From Rhipicephalus microplus (taxonomy: Eukaryota; Arthropoda; Arachnida; Ixodida; Ixodidae), in the NCBI RefSeq assembly GCF_043290135.1, contig NC_134700.1, positions 242,671,088 to 242,735,087 on the forward strand: DNA of 64,000 bases. The letters run 5' to 3'. Shown here piece by piece: positions 23,901 to 34,090 of this stretch. Position 1 is the stretch's first letter. Every line of letters begins with the position of its first letter. The notes beneath the pieces were generated by a model that was not told the origin of the DNA, ran no database searches, and worked only from the letters and a program-made list of their open reading frames with translations. A program made the translations under genes and the position numbers.

Positions 23901-26671
23901 AGCTGCCCGAGAAGTGTCCGAGAAAAACAAACGTTTCGGGCTGTCCGCTGTGTGTTTCTGCCTGGGAGCCTCTTCATTTCACGCAGAAATAACTCCATGC
24001 CAACGGCTATTCCGAAAAAGATGCCAAGAGCCGCCACATCTTCTGTGGAGAACATGATACCTACAAGGCCCTCCTCTGTGCCTGCCGAAGACTGGCACAA
24101 AAACACTTAAAGGTCCCAACAGCCTATCAGAGGCAAGGCTTTTCTGCTGCCGGGTCCCAAGACTTCATTATAGCCCTCCCAGTCATTGTGTCAATCAACG
24201 AATCCGACTGTGGGCTTGGAGCAGTCCTGGAGCAACATAATGGCCACACGCTACGCACAGTTGCTTTCGCATCTCACACATTGCCACCAATGAAGATAAA
24301 ACATTTTGTCGGTGAACGACAGCCCCTGCCATGCAAGTACTGTACGGGAAGGTGAGCGATGGCACACGTATATTTGGGGTCGTCATTTCACACTTCGAAC
24401 AGGCCACCAGGCACTAGTGTCCTTGCTGTTATCACAATAATGTGGAACATGCCCACTCTGAATCACTCACTGGAGTACACGACTGCTTTTGATACAATTT
24501 CATTGTTAAATATCGCAAGGGGTCCTAGAGCACAGTCACAGATGCAGCACTTTCTCCGCTGCCAGCACCAACATCAGGGAGCTTGCTAAGGAGGAAAGAA
24601 TTGTCTCGATCAATTAAGCTAGCCTGTGTGACAAAGGAGTTCAGGCAGGCCATCCTCAATGATGTTTGCCTGAAATCCATCTAGTCATTCGTGCCATGTT
24701 CCTGGCTGCCAAACAAGTCAGTACGAAGCCATTACACCCTATTTGGGCAGAACTTTACTTTGTTGATCACCTGCTACTGCATGCAGAGCACCTCGTTGTT
24801 CTACTGTCCCTCAGGGTTGTGGCTATTGGCACCACGCATGACACACGTCTGGGTATCCAAGAGCACTAAGGTGTGACTTCGTGAGCAGTTCTGTGGGCCA
24901 CCAATGAACAAGCAAGCTAAAATGGCAGCAAAAAAAATGCCACGTCTGCCAAGGGGCAGATAAAACTACACACACATCACCAGCACTGTTGAAGCTTGTT
25001 GAATGACCTGAGGGATCGTGACATCAGCTTTGCCTAGACATTGTTCGTGCTTTAGAGCCTTTGGCTCACAACAGCAGATTTGCAGTAAAGCTTGCTGATT
25101 ACTATTTCAAATGGCCAGCAGTATATCTTTGCAGCACAGTATCTACGAGCACTGTCAAAGACTTTTTATCAAGTGTTTTTGCCCGTGAAGGCCACCTGGA
25201 AAGATTATTTGCAACAGTGGGCCCCATTTCACTACCTGCAAAGGAGAGGCATTCGTCTTTTGCATTCTTGAATATCCCACCCCTAGGCAAATGGGCAAAT
25301 AAATAAGCAGACATTGAAAAACTTTACCTGAGTTTTACTCCACGAAAGTTTACTACACCAGCAAGCCATCACATCATAGTACCAGAGCCCAGACCATTTA
25401 CAAATGTACTCTTCACACCACCATGAGGTCACCCCAGCAGTTCTATTGCATGATAGGATGCCTCGAACCATGCTCGATGACGTGGGCTTCTCAGCACCAG
25501 TCTTTGAAAAAGACCCAGTTAAAGAATTGGCATGACTCAGTTTATACTCATCTCATAAGCTGGTTGCAGCACTGGGGAACATTGTGCTGCACATACGCAC
25601 ACATGTATATCTAGCTAGAATTCACAGATTTAACTTCATAATGTCCATAAACAGTAGTGACTGATATTTTAGCGGCCCTCGTGCAGTTGTGGCTGAACAT
25701 CATTGCATACATGCCATGCAATGCTAAAAAATGAACTATCAGCAGTGTTTCCAGAAAAGCCAATGTTCACCGAAGAATTGCTACCCTACTTTCCCATGCC
25801 GATCGGCTTGCACATCACAAGCCTCCGCTTGTGATGCTAACGTGATGTGATGATTTAGCTAACTAGGCGACTAGCACAACAAAACTGTGCGGGTACTGTG
25901 CATGACATCATGGCATACTTGAAACAGAAGTGTGAGCACTGTTTATTTAGTGGAACAATACTTAATTCGTAATGGTTACTTTGGCAGCCCTAAAAACAAG
26001 CTGCCCATGTTATAATACGCTGGCATTGCAAATGCTGGTGATAGACTCTGTCAAGTTCGGAACTTTGGCACAGTTTGGCACAATTTATGTCAACAATATC
26101 AGGATGTAGTAAATCTCATTTGGCCCACTTTGGCACAGTTTGCGCAGGTGAGGAATCGCTGAATAGAAGGAATCTTGGGACTGCCTAGAGGTCAAGCATA
26201 GCCTTTACATCTGTTGAGGCAAACATGGTGCCTCGCGTGCTGGCATGGACATCCTGAAACACAGTATTCCTTTGACCGAGCCCGATGCCATATTTCAGCA
26301 ACAGAAGTGCCCTGCCACACAAGCACACTGCTGTTACCTACCTCAACCTGAACCCGCAGCTGTTCCTGCAGGTCCTGAGTGCACTGGTGTGCCTCCTGCA
26401 GCCGCTGTTCCAGTGGAGCCCCCTGGGAGGAAGGAGAGGGCGGGGTGCCCTCAGGCACCTCCCTTACAACTGCCAGTAGAGGTGGCTCCTCTCCACTGCC
26501 AGGTGGGTGGTGCAAGGGGAAGGGGATCTCCAGCGCCGCCAACCGGGTTCTGCTGCAGCGTGTGTCCGTCTCACATAGGGGAGTGACCGCGGCTTTGTAT
26601 GGCTCATAGGGCACAAATTTTGGCTCGCGCCTCCTCAGGGGGACTGGAATGTCTCGTGGCAAGGACTCCAT
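11794..26671 (-). CDS. BLZF1: Golgin-45 (BLZF1), five coding exons: 26671-26342, 22190-21991, 18214-18086, 16971-16758, 11934-11794
   Basis: Golgi-peripheral coiled-coil tether; the family binds Rab2-GTP and the PDZ region of GRASP55 and is needed for stacking and secretion. The joined frame is 337 residues (human about 400). The core QLRVQVEVNRELKKLLVASV, the block DVWRSKFLAA and the following DELANCKARLMRQ helix match vertebrate golgin-45 closely and form the coiled coil (about residues 90-225). The C-terminus keeps the family's Cys-Cys-x-His-Cys cluster (CCRHC) followed by a PDZ-type tail ending ETV. All four introns are GT-AG and phases agree. The start ATG at 26671 lies in an exon with an acceptor at 26702, so an upstream exon, coding or not, may exist. 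The last intron carries an intact transposase gene on the same strand. Confidence 0.93.
12292..15310 (-). mobile_element. 3.0-kb Mutator-like DNA transposon with TTAA ends
   Basis: The intact transposase frame lies between two matching ends. The left end reads TTAAGGAGGGATGCTACAC; the reverse complement of the right end reads TTAAGGGGGGACGCGGCAC. About 15 of the first 19 bases agree, so they behave as short imperfect terminal inverted repeats, with TTAA (12292-12295 and 15307-15310) as the likely target duplication. It lies wholly in the last golgin-45 intron, in the same direction as that gene. The 5' leader (14789-15300) is GC-rich and the 3' part (12296-12856) AT-rich, both without frames. 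Confidence 0.6.
12857..14788 (-). CDS. Mutator-like transposase, intact 643 codons
   Basis: A single uninterrupted frame. The N-terminus is basic (HAFGRRKRKGRGRK, a likely nuclear signal) then acidic. A paired Cys motif (CCKAC at 142-146, CERC at 169-172) suggests a zinc-binding fold. The catalytic region shows YDGTW (D279), MLSDGDS (D374/D376), a CxNH motif (C399-H402) and NESLHS (E542), the arrangement of Mutator-type DDE nucleases with the C/H zinc insertion. The family resembles the 'Mutator-like transposase domain' proteins common in arthropods. The lack of stops suggests a young or selected copy. Start chosen as the first ATG of the frame, MPGNAKKYRT, whose motif recurs in the broken copy near 52.7 kb. 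Confidence 0.85.
   Translation of the reverse strand: MPGNAKKYRTVHAFGRRKRKGRGRKSTKSSEPLVDSDERCVDAPRPFSDGATERVASDDDDGEANSGRLRIDAKVVTNAEVEENHAREKATLDRLSSAPATARKIDFFTASCSEATAQDSDHAAPYLLMHLDILNAIMGALCCKACHGPATIVRGDRDYGLAVKVLVQCERCGEIANEWTSPRANGTKTCNPFEVNLLASRAMVATGNGQTKMNDIFATMGISHHGMHHKTFQRHLKNTLAPAATRAAESAMSECAQKGRTIYDDLCFGHRGNIAVSYDGTWKTRGHSSHIGVGTVIELFSGYVLDYVVLSNFCLGCEVGPKPSSEGYQEWKANHKCQKNTNSKAGQMEVEAALILFQRSLERHGLRYTTMLSDGDSRTFCAIQDAKVYGYIDVQKEDCINHVQKRMGTALRNLVQKQKCDGKRGLGGKGRLTGELITRLSTYYGRALKSHEGDVGEMQKAVMATYRHVTSTDECSDHSLCPAGETSWCRHNAAKAKGEPDPRHAYNLPKDVAEALLPVYTRLSERALLQRCERGKTQNSNESLHSVIWSLAPKEHHASLFAVEAAVAEAVLRFNTGNLNSATAILGAMDMNATSTGARRAREKDHRRSIVSNKKRTATLELRKLVKRRHEHRMHSDYASGAF
15756..16691. 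mobile_element. TACAGT-ended MITE, copy 1 (936 bp)
   Basis: The left end TACAGTCGAACCCCGCTAC and the reverse complement of the right end, TACAGTCGAACTCCGCTAC, form near-perfect terminal inverted repeats with TA at each edge. No transposase frame is left. The copy at 43078-43988 is closely similar along most of its length, including the shared stretch ATAAAGGAGGGGTATC. It lies in the last golgin-45 intron. Confidence 0.85.
16758..16971 (-). CDS. BLZF1: golgin-45 exon D
   Basis: 214 bases between GAGTGTGCAG (acceptor) and GTAAGT (donor). It opens with RLLAKLQGEV, matching the LLEELL segment of vertebrate golgin-45, then a low-conservation Ala/Arg/Pro stretch ending DCAYE. It ends in phase 0. 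A 936-bp MITE (15756-16691) sits just 67 bases into the next intron. Confidence 0.88.
18086..18214 (-). CDS. BLZF1: golgin-45 exon C
   Basis: 129 bases between GCGTGCAG (acceptor) and GTGAGC (donor). It encodes LLVDELANCKARLMRQCDDF and the helix up to LEANLTATC. Both phases fit exons B and D. The intron 5' of it holds a Tigger element. Confidence 0.93.
18423..19485 (-). mobile_element. Tigger (pogo-type) element 1, internally truncated
   Basis: TIRs: left TACCGTATTTACTCGATTCT; right, read inward, TACCGTAATTACTCGAATCT; TA at both edges. In minus sense one reads a psq-type helix-turn-helix (AAFKRKVIACAETDGNRAAS), a CENP-B DNA-binding domain (LLGEYVLEQRAAQRPVTTEL, CWLTNFMKRKGFSLRRRT) and the start of the DDE domain (NADQTPLYFDMPGTTT, VRVLTSVHGKTTVMAMLCYT, LRPYLIFKWKTLPKG). 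The frame then runs into the TIR, so the second and third catalytic acids are missing. At least two frameshifts also break it. It cannot make an active enzyme. It lies in the golgin-45 intron between exons B and C. Confidence 0.9.
20926..21165. repeat. Dispersed repeat, copy 1
   Basis: About 240 bases sharing CTTTGGCAGCCCTAA, AAGCTGC, then TGGCACACTTTGGCACA-type sequence with the stretch 25932-26165, in the same direction. No coding potential. Both copies lie in golgin-45 introns. Confidence 0.6.
21991..22190 (-). CDS. BLZF1: golgin-45 exon B
   Basis: 200 bases between GTTACGTTCAG (acceptor) and GTACGG (donor). It encodes VNRELKKLLVASVGEDLEAR through DVWRSKFLAA, the most conserved part of the family, and ends two bases into a codon. 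Confidence 0.95.
23200..23640 (+). mobile_element. PIF/Harbinger transposase relic
   Basis: Across two frames: RGVFRDVDGCHIHIHQPSDL (the first catalytic Asp block of Harbinger nucleases, near 23330-23395), then KCLTFVHIPGATIRQPLRSY (equivalent to the family's V-A-R-W-P-G-S-x-H-D block) and VVLGDTILNM near 23591-23626 (equivalent to LLGDSGY). A stop interrupts the first block and the second catalytic His-Asp is altered. The open frame 22772-23047 just upstream may be the N-terminal part, but it shows no recognisable motif. Confidence 0.55.
24060..25560 (+). mobile_element. Ty3/gypsy pol relic (RNase H to integrase)
   Basis: Frame-hopping translation gives the gypsy RNase H region (DCGLGAVLEQHNGHTLRTVAF at 24210-24270; ERWHTYIWGRHFTLRTGHQA at about 24350-24410), an integrase core remnant (RFAVKLADYYFKWPAVYLCS, TVKDFLSSVFAREGHLERL at 25085-25205) and a post-integrase tail with LLHDRMPRTML and FEKDPVKELA near 25440-25540. 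Many stops. The part before RNase H, and any LTRs, were not found. It lies in the golgin-45 intron between exons A and B, antisense to that gene. Confidence 0.75.
25932..26165. repeat. Dispersed repeat, copy 2
   Basis: Partner of 20926-21165, same direction, divergent but collinear over about 235 bases. Confidence 0.6.
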
Positions 26672-26700
26672 GCCATCGCCGTCACTGCGCACACTTAGCT
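26342..26700 (-). CDS. BLZF1: golgin-45 exon A (first recognised coding exon)
   Basis: Exon body from an acceptor (TGGCTTGCAG, ending at 26701) to a GTAGGT donor at 26341. The likely start is ATG at 26671, giving 110 codons that begin MESLPRDIPVP and include KFVPYEPYKAAV. In-frame sequence before the ATG is open to 26728, so the true protein start could be one exon further up. It ends in phase 0 after QVE. Confidence 0.82.
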
Positions 26701-28974
26701 CTGCAAGCCACACTACTACCATTAGCATAGGCCTGTTTCGAAATCATTACACATATAGTTGGCATGTCCCATTCTACAGTGGCTAAAATGCAAATCTATT
26801 GAAAAAAGCTCTTGCACACAGGTCTGCACTTACCTTAGGCACAGAAATTGAATGTCCTTCATTGGAGCGTGATCCTCCAGTAAAAGTGCCATAACAAATA
26901 ACCCGCTGCAATGCAACATTGTTAAGCTTAGGAACTTCTTTCTTTTCTCTAGTGTTATAATGCCAGCACCTCTGGAGAGTTTAAAGCTTGATTTCTACAT
27001 CAAGGCACAGTAGTCTAGATTTCTCTGGGTTTTTGCAAGTGAAATGAAGACCTATATGCACTTTTTTGAATACGTAGAAGACATCCTCAATGTTACATAT
27101 TATGCCTGATTTGAGACAGACGAAGTCATCTACACATCTAAAACATGCAAATATGCTAAGGCCATTAAATGTTTCAAAGTTTGCACCACTGTAATAAGAC
27201 TTCTGTTAGACCTAGTTGCTACATAGCATTAAGGTGAAAACTTCAGAATAAACCGGGAGAGACCGCACAGAATAGATGAGACAAGCACTGGCACTAAATG
27301 ATAACCACTTTATTCTTCTCGCAACAATGCATATAAATGCCACGACCACAAAACTTTGCATGCACATGCATAACAAAGTGTATTAAATACAAACAGAGAT
27401 ATTAAACGGAGGAGCGCATGCAAGAATTTATATTGAGAGAGGTGTGCCCCCAACCACTGCCCTCTGGTGAAGTGCGATACAGTGGTTGGTGTGGTGGCTT
27501 TCTAGCCCAGTGGTTGGCGAAGCACCCCTCCGAAACACTTTCAAGTTGCCGTCAACAATCCATTTTGGGAACTCGGATCGCGAATTATTTTGGAGCCCAA
27601 ATGCCCCAAAAGTGCAGAAATAAGCGAAAATGCCACCATCCTCACCAGATCCTTCTATTATGGCTCTGCATAGAGCAGCTTAGACAATGAAACGGCACTC
27701 AGCGTGCAGCTGGTTTTGAAAATGCACACAAGCCAACAAATAACTATGTTTGATTCTTTGTATTCAAACCCTGACTGTCTTTTTATGCATGCACAAAACT
27801 TTTTAAATTGGATCGAGTAGCACTACTCTGCCTTTACTCTGTCACTTAGGCACACAAGAAGCTTAACAAGTGGTAAAAACTGCTAGAGGCACTAGAATCT
27901 TCCTAAACACCGTCAATGTGTTTCCTGTCTCTTGGTACTTAAACAAGCAAATGGATAATGAAAGAGAAAGAAAAAACAACAATGATCAAAAGTAACTACC
28001 TAGCATTATACCATGCGCTATGTAAGCGTAGAGCTTCTACGACCAGTCTATTGCAGTGGATGCTCAAAGCACCGCTCGTTTCTCGGACAAGATGCCGACA
28101 GTCATGATGAAAACATACATCTCTTGAAAGGCACAGGCGTCAGAGGGGCCCGTCGCCAAGCTTCTTGCTTTCTCCCTCTTCCTCTCTTTCCTTTTCTCCT
28201 TCCCCATCTATGCATTGTTCTGTTTGCAGAACAGAGAGGTAATTTCTGAACACCGGGTGCAATCAGTTTCGATTTGCCTCTAAAAACTCATTCTATAATG
28301 CATATTTAAATTACGTGCAATTTCTACAACTTCTACAAAATTGCAGTGCCATAAATTGGCACATACTACAATCTCCTAATATACAAAGCTTCCCTCATAC
28401 TAATAATTAAAATTTTAACAATTTATTAAACTAAGTTTCATGAAAGTCGTTTTAGTTGCAACAAAGTACTCCTGCCTTGATGTAGAGTATCTGTGCAAAA
28501 ATGACTGGAGCATGACTGATGGAGCATTTTTATAAGAAATAAAAAACACGCTGTATATTCGCTCAAGTAACACCTACTGCCTTTCCTTACTGCTTGGAGA
28601 GCGCAAGCTCACATGTGTTTATGATACCTGCGTGGTCGAAACAAATGGTGCATCTAAGAAGGGCCAAATTAAAGACACAAGATCACACATACAAAGTGCT
28701 AACTTTTATTGATATATTCACAGCATCAGCAGTACACATACCCTACATCAGGACACATGCTCAAAGGAACAACCATAGGTGTAATAGACACTTTCACGTC
28801 TCTCTCAAAAATTCTATTTCTTTAGCCGATAATGAGATAGCTATTTTAATGATACATGTGCTACCAAACTTGGCTGTGAATTGCACTTCAATTAATAGCC
28901 TTGACATTTTGTTACTGTTCTTTCCAAGAATACTTATTTGATCAAAGAGAGGTTGACATACGCACTACACTCTT

Positions 28975-29290
28975 TCAGTGAGCTTGAGTAATTGGTCGGG
29001 TTCCATCCTCCCAACTTTGTTCCTGTGCTCCTTTAGCCTCTCAACGACTGATTGATTGATTGATATGCGGGGTTTAACGTCCCAAAACCACCATACGATT
29101 ATGAGAGATGCCATAGTGGAGGGCTCCGGGAATTTCGACCACCTGGAGTTCTTTAACGTGCACCCAAATCTGAGCCTCTCAACGATTCACCTATTGCTTT
29201 GTCCCACATAGCAGGCACAAGTTAATGGGATCCAGTAGATTACACATGTGTTGCACACTACAAGCCTGTTTCGGTGGTTCTTATCGCAGA
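28975..29290 (-). mobile_element. Penelope-like GIY-YIG endonuclease relic, split by a SINE
   Basis: In minus sense, removing the SINE at 29048-29174 and one copy of its duplication gives CVIYWIPLTCACYVGQSNR, a stop, then IVERLKEHRNKVGRM. This matches the GIY-YIG endonuclease domain of Penelope-like retroelements (two aromatic-Gly motifs about ten residues apart, then Arg). A stop replaces one codon, so the fragment is dead. The rest of the element was not found. Confidence 0.7.
29048..29174 (-). mobile_element. Ruka-like SINE, copy 2 (5'-truncated)
   Basis: Minus-sense SINE that starts at the GCTCAGATTTGGGTGCACG block and ends in ATCAATCAATCAATCAG. It is flanked by a perfect 11-base target duplication CCTCTCAACGA (29037-29047 and 29175-29185). 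It sits inside the Penelope-like relic, so it is the younger insertion. Confidence 0.9.
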
Positions 29291-30289
29291 CACATTTTTT
29301 AATTCACTCCCATTTGCTCTTTTGGCACAGACTGCTCAGCTTGTCCGACACCAAGAGTACAATGCGCATGTTTCAACACCATGCTATTTATTTCAGGTTG
29401 TGTGAAACTCAAAGAATGTATATGGGACACATTCTTGTGTAACAAACCTTTGTTCGTTACACATGCTTCACGTGCACAAGCCTAATGTGCAACCTACAGG
29501 AGGACGCCGATAATTTGGTTCTTGCGACATGTTGGCCACTGAGTAGAGTCGAAAAGAGAATGAAGCTACATGGTGATGCAAAGGTTACGTAGCATAAACT
29601 TTGTCATGAAAAGGGACTGTTAACAACTAGCCACTCTTTTTAGAATAGAACTTGTTATGCTCCCTCACTGACCAAAATAGTACATGCACTACCAGTTCAC
29701 TAAATAGTATGTTCCGGGAAAACTAATAGCAACTGCCAATGCTCTCTCAAGGAAACCACCAAAGATTTTTTCTCCCCTTGATAAGGCGGAATTGTTGGTG
29801 ACAAGATGTCAAGAATGCACCCTCAGCTTCCCCATTGAATCGAGTTGGCACTAATCTCACACGTAGGGTGAGTGCATGACCCTTACTTCATTCATTCAAA
29901 GTATGTGGCCTCATGCAGTTGAACAATTAAGCTGCCGCTGCATTCAATGAAGTATGCTGGGGTAGCTAACGAGATAAGAGTCTGCAAAAGTCTTTTACTC
30001 AAAAGCCTGCGCATAGAGCTGCCTACTTCCTTCAAAGCAGCAGTCCTGATTTTGCTGCACAAAGGTCGTCAAAATATAAAACGGCGTAACGTAAAACTCG
30101 GAGATTCGGGGTGGTGGCTGAGAAATAAGTGACATGGTAGCCAAATGGGAGCAGAGTACTACTTGCATAAATCCAGCCAAGCCACTCATATACCCCCACT
30201 TTTAGCGTATGGCCCATCCGAGGTTCTTGGCATAAATGTATATATATTCTTCCAGAGCAGACCACAAACGTTTGCGTGGTGGACTCGCC

Positions 30290-30560
30290 ACCCTGAGGTT
30301 ATCAGCCAGCAATATGAAGCATCTGCAGCTATCGAGGTACTCAACATCGAATTAGCTCGGCATGGTATGACGGCAGGCGTGAGATCAGTCCACCGTTTTC
30401 CCCTCATGAGCGCAGTTTGCCAATGGTTTCATCCCCGTGACTGGCGGTCCCCTTTTCCCCAGTCAGGTTGAAAGGATGGTGAAAGAACTGCTAGGCAAAC
30501 TGTGCGACCAACATCTCGCTATACCTCGGACGCGAATACTTTCAGACCCACTCAGCTCTT
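30290..30560 (+). mobile_element. Possible LTR-retroelement integrase remnant
   Basis: The frame reads QYEASAAIEVLNIELARHGM, then VRSVHRFP and, in another frame, VERMVKELLGKLC. This resembles the region around the third integrase acid (Q-Y/F...L...GI...P-Y-x-P...NG-x-V-E-R). The match is partial and the catalytic Glu context is not clear. Confidence 0.25.
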
Positions 30561-30637
30561 AACGGGTAGAAAACTTAGAACTTGCATGCCAACGACGACA
30601 CAGTTGCTGTAACCGGTTTGGCCTGCTAGAAACATGA

Positions 30638-30789
30638 TTGATTGATTGATTTGTGGGGTTTAACGTCCCAAAACCACTATATGATTATGAGAGACGCCGT
30701 AGTGGAGGGCTCCGGAAATTTTGACCACCTGGGGTTCATTAACGTGCGCCCAAATCTGAGAACACGGGCCTACAACATTTCCGCCTCCA
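30638..30789 (-). mobile_element. Ruka-like SINE, copy 3
   Basis: Minus-sense copy from CTGGAGGCGGAAATGTTGTA to an ATCAATCAATC tail. Perfect 13-base target duplication GCTAGAAACATGA (30625-30637 and 30790-30802). Confidence 0.9.
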
Positions 30790-33194
30790 GCTAGAAACAT
30801 GATGGCAACAAGAGACGCGACTCGCAAGATGACAAGTGAGCACGACCTTAACTAGTATCGTCGGCCTAAGCCGCTGCTTATACTGGAAACGGGAAAAAAA
30901 AAGCACGGGCAAAAAAGCACCACAGCAGCTACTCCTTGAGAACAAACCAGCTGGCAGAACGATATAGTGACGATAGCACGAAGTTTTGTTTAACGATCGA
31001 AAGACGCCGTTGCGAGAAAAAGAAAAACGGTCTTCGTACGATAAGCACCTACAATAAGGAGGACCATGCTGAGAGCATATGTAGCGGGATACGAACCTGG
31101 CTTCGACATCCAGCAAGGTGCTCGTCGGCCCACTTTTCTCGCTGCACATGAATTTGGAAACTGCTACCGAACCGAAACCACTGATACTACTCGGGGAATT
31201 CCTTGGTTGCAGGCCGCAGTGCCGTAGCTAGCTCTTTTTACAACTGAAAACATAGTGTTGTTTGGCCTAAATAAAGCCAACATCTTCAAACTTACTTTAT
31301 TCTAGAGTATAAAGAAGTAGAATTTTTCACTTTGTGGCTTTCTGGGAATGCCGCACTCGGGCTAGGCGTTGGTGCTCCTATGTCGTTGCTGTTTACGTCA
31401 GTGGTTATGATGGTGTGGTGCTCAGCGTGTATTTGCGAAGAGCCGTGATTGATTTCTGTGCTGCCGCCAGTGCAACCGAGCTCGCTTCCCTCTGTCATCC
31501 TCGACTGCAAAGGTGAGATACCTAACTGGGGTCTCCTCACACCGTGGCCGAGTCCATCGGGCTTTCGACAGTTTCTAAATACTCTTAGGCTTACCACGGG
31601 GACTAGGCCTCAAGTGCACGCTCGCCGAACAACCAATGTCATTTACCGTTGTCTTTCTAAAACGGCTGCCAGGGCTCGCCATCTCATCTATTTTGGCCTG
31701 GCTCACTGGGCATTGTCTTTCTAAAAGCCTCCCGAACGGGCGTGTGTGTGCTTTTCCGGAGTCCCAGCGTCGGGTGACGAGAGAACAATTATTTATGCAC
31801 AGTTCGAAGAATGCGAACCTGAAAGGGTGTTGTGGCTAGTCTTCCAAAAATTATCGTTCTTGTTGGCCGAACCAAGGGCACTGTGTTAGTCGAAAATAAT
31901 CGATGGGTCTGACTAAGGAGAATTATTAATCGCGCCGTAAGACTAGCTGCTCTATGCTTTCATTATGTACTTGTGCCCACGGGATGTCAGCGTAAATAAG
32001 GTTCGACATGCAACGCACTCCACTTAGGCATGTTCTTTACTCGGGGCGTAAGGCAGTCTATGATCAGAACGCAAGGAGAATACTTGTGTTGTATGCCGTC
32101 TCTTCAACGGCCGTCTCGTTGTGTGCTGCCAGCGCATCATTTGTTCAATGTGGCCCCTGAAAAGCGGGGAGCCCCGGCGACTATTCCCAAGGAGAGCGTG
32201 TAGATGGCACAGGCCAATGCGCTCCAGCTTCTACGAACTGGAAAGCTCAAAGCTTGTCTTTGCATGCTTATTTTTTATGTGAAGTTCATTGCGAAGGTGG
32301 CTCTGCTAAGGTAGGTACGATCTCTGCTTCCAACAAAGGGGAACATGCTGACCGCATGAGTCGGTTTTCTTCAAGGCTCACACCAAAATGTTTAATAATT
32401 CGGTCCCCCTTTTGTCTTGATCACTTTAACTCGTTGGAGGTAAGACATGGTGAGCACAACCTCCAGCCAATCAGTATTCCTTGGTAGGTGCACCTGAGTA
32501 CATCACCCAAGTACTCCTTGCACTCCTTTCTTTTGCACAGCGAACTGAAGCATTGCCGAACCATCTGAAATATTGTATGGCATGTGCAGACAATTGAACA
32601 AGCCAAGGTGGGTGTCAGTAGCAAACAACTGTGAATCTTCATGCACAAGAAGTTGTGCTATGGTTAAATCAGGCACCCTAAAAACAAAAGCGTCCTTTAT
32701 GATTGGCAGTGAATAGTTTTTTCATTGGCAGTACAATAAATTCTTAAATTCTGATCACCCGCAAACTCTGTTCCAACTCTTTTTTCTTGAGTGTGAACGT
32801 GAATGAAACACCGTGTGCAGCTTTGCAAAGGAGGTCGTCTAAAGGTAGACAAGTATTAAAGAAGTATCCTTGAAGGGTCTAATAGTTGAGGTAATTTAAA
32901 TGTCTAATGGTATTGAAAAAGCTCTTTAGGAGGTTAAAACTAGAAAGGTATAGACAACACTAAAATTTGTCAGTTTTGCGAAAATGCAAGTTCTTTTTTT
33001 CTAGAGGAAAACACGGCATGCTGACGCAGCTAGGTCTGTGCTGTTCTATGTGTGATGCCTCGTAGATTTCTCATACAATTCGGTCTCGGTATTCTGTAAT
33101 AACAACAGCCTGGTCAAAAGAGGAAGAACAGCCTCAAGTCGCATAGTGTAAGGCCATGTTGCTGCCTGACTTTTGTTGTAAGATAAGTACCTTA

Positions 33195-34090
33195 GTTCTC
33201 GTTTTGATGGGGCAGTGCAAAGACGCAAACAACGAAAGACATTAGAGACAAGGAGCGCTGACTAACAACTGACCTTTCATTTCCGTCATCTGTGCATATA
33301 TATGTGCTGAAAAAGCATGGTTGAGAAGAGGTGAAAAGCATGATGAATGATAACAAGGCTGGTTTTAACCAGTGAAAAATAAAATAAATAAAATAAAAAA
33401 AATGTTTAAAGGAACCCATGCGTGCATGACGAGGGAACAAGGGCACAAAGGAAAAGGGCAATCAAACTAAACCACTGAGATACATAATTTCAGCATCGGG
33501 CAAAGATACGGAAGGCCTGCTAACACATTTGTCACCTGCTTGATGAATGAAAAAAGCTTGGATGATTTCACGCTCTGTCTTATCCCTCTTCTTTCAAAAC
33601 TGTGTGCTGCGAAAATCAGGAGAGCAGCCACAACGCCTGCAATGGTCCACCAGAAAACCGCTAGTCGTATTACGTGCATTATAATCATGTTCCTTTGTCC
33701 TGTCGTTGAAACCCCTGCCAATTTTGCCAGTGTGCTAGTACCCGCAACTTAAAGGAATCTTGCAAACAATGTTGGAAGTACTCTCGGTGAACTTGTTCCT
33801 GTGTTTGGTTGTGCAGCCGGGGCATTTACCTTTGTTTGTCATGCCACGTAACATTGAGAGTTTGCAAGGTGTGAACAGTACAACTTTAACATCATGCTTT
33901 GATGCAATTCTTCTGCAATTGGCACATTCACCCAAGCGACCATTGATACATTGGTCAATTTAGCCTATGTAAACATGCCCACAGGAAAGTGGGATTCTAT
34001 ACGCAACACCGCATTTGCAAGACTTAAACCACATGACGTGTGTTTTGCTGCATGTGTCGGGCCTTTCACTGCTCATTTTACACGTTTCCA
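33195..34090 (-). mobile_element. Second Penelope-like element relic
   Basis: In minus sense the GIY-YIG block reads IPLSCGHVYIG then QCINGRLGECANCRR (about 33880-34000), followed by Cys/His-containing sequence KGKCPGCTTKHRNKF and, further on, a second IPLSCG motif near 33735-33760. A stop follows the first YIG motif and the rest is broken. The 3' part down to about 33195 has no frame but carries CAGTTGTTAGTCAGCGCTCC, which I recall from Penelope-type tick repeats; that last point is weak. Confidence 0.6.
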
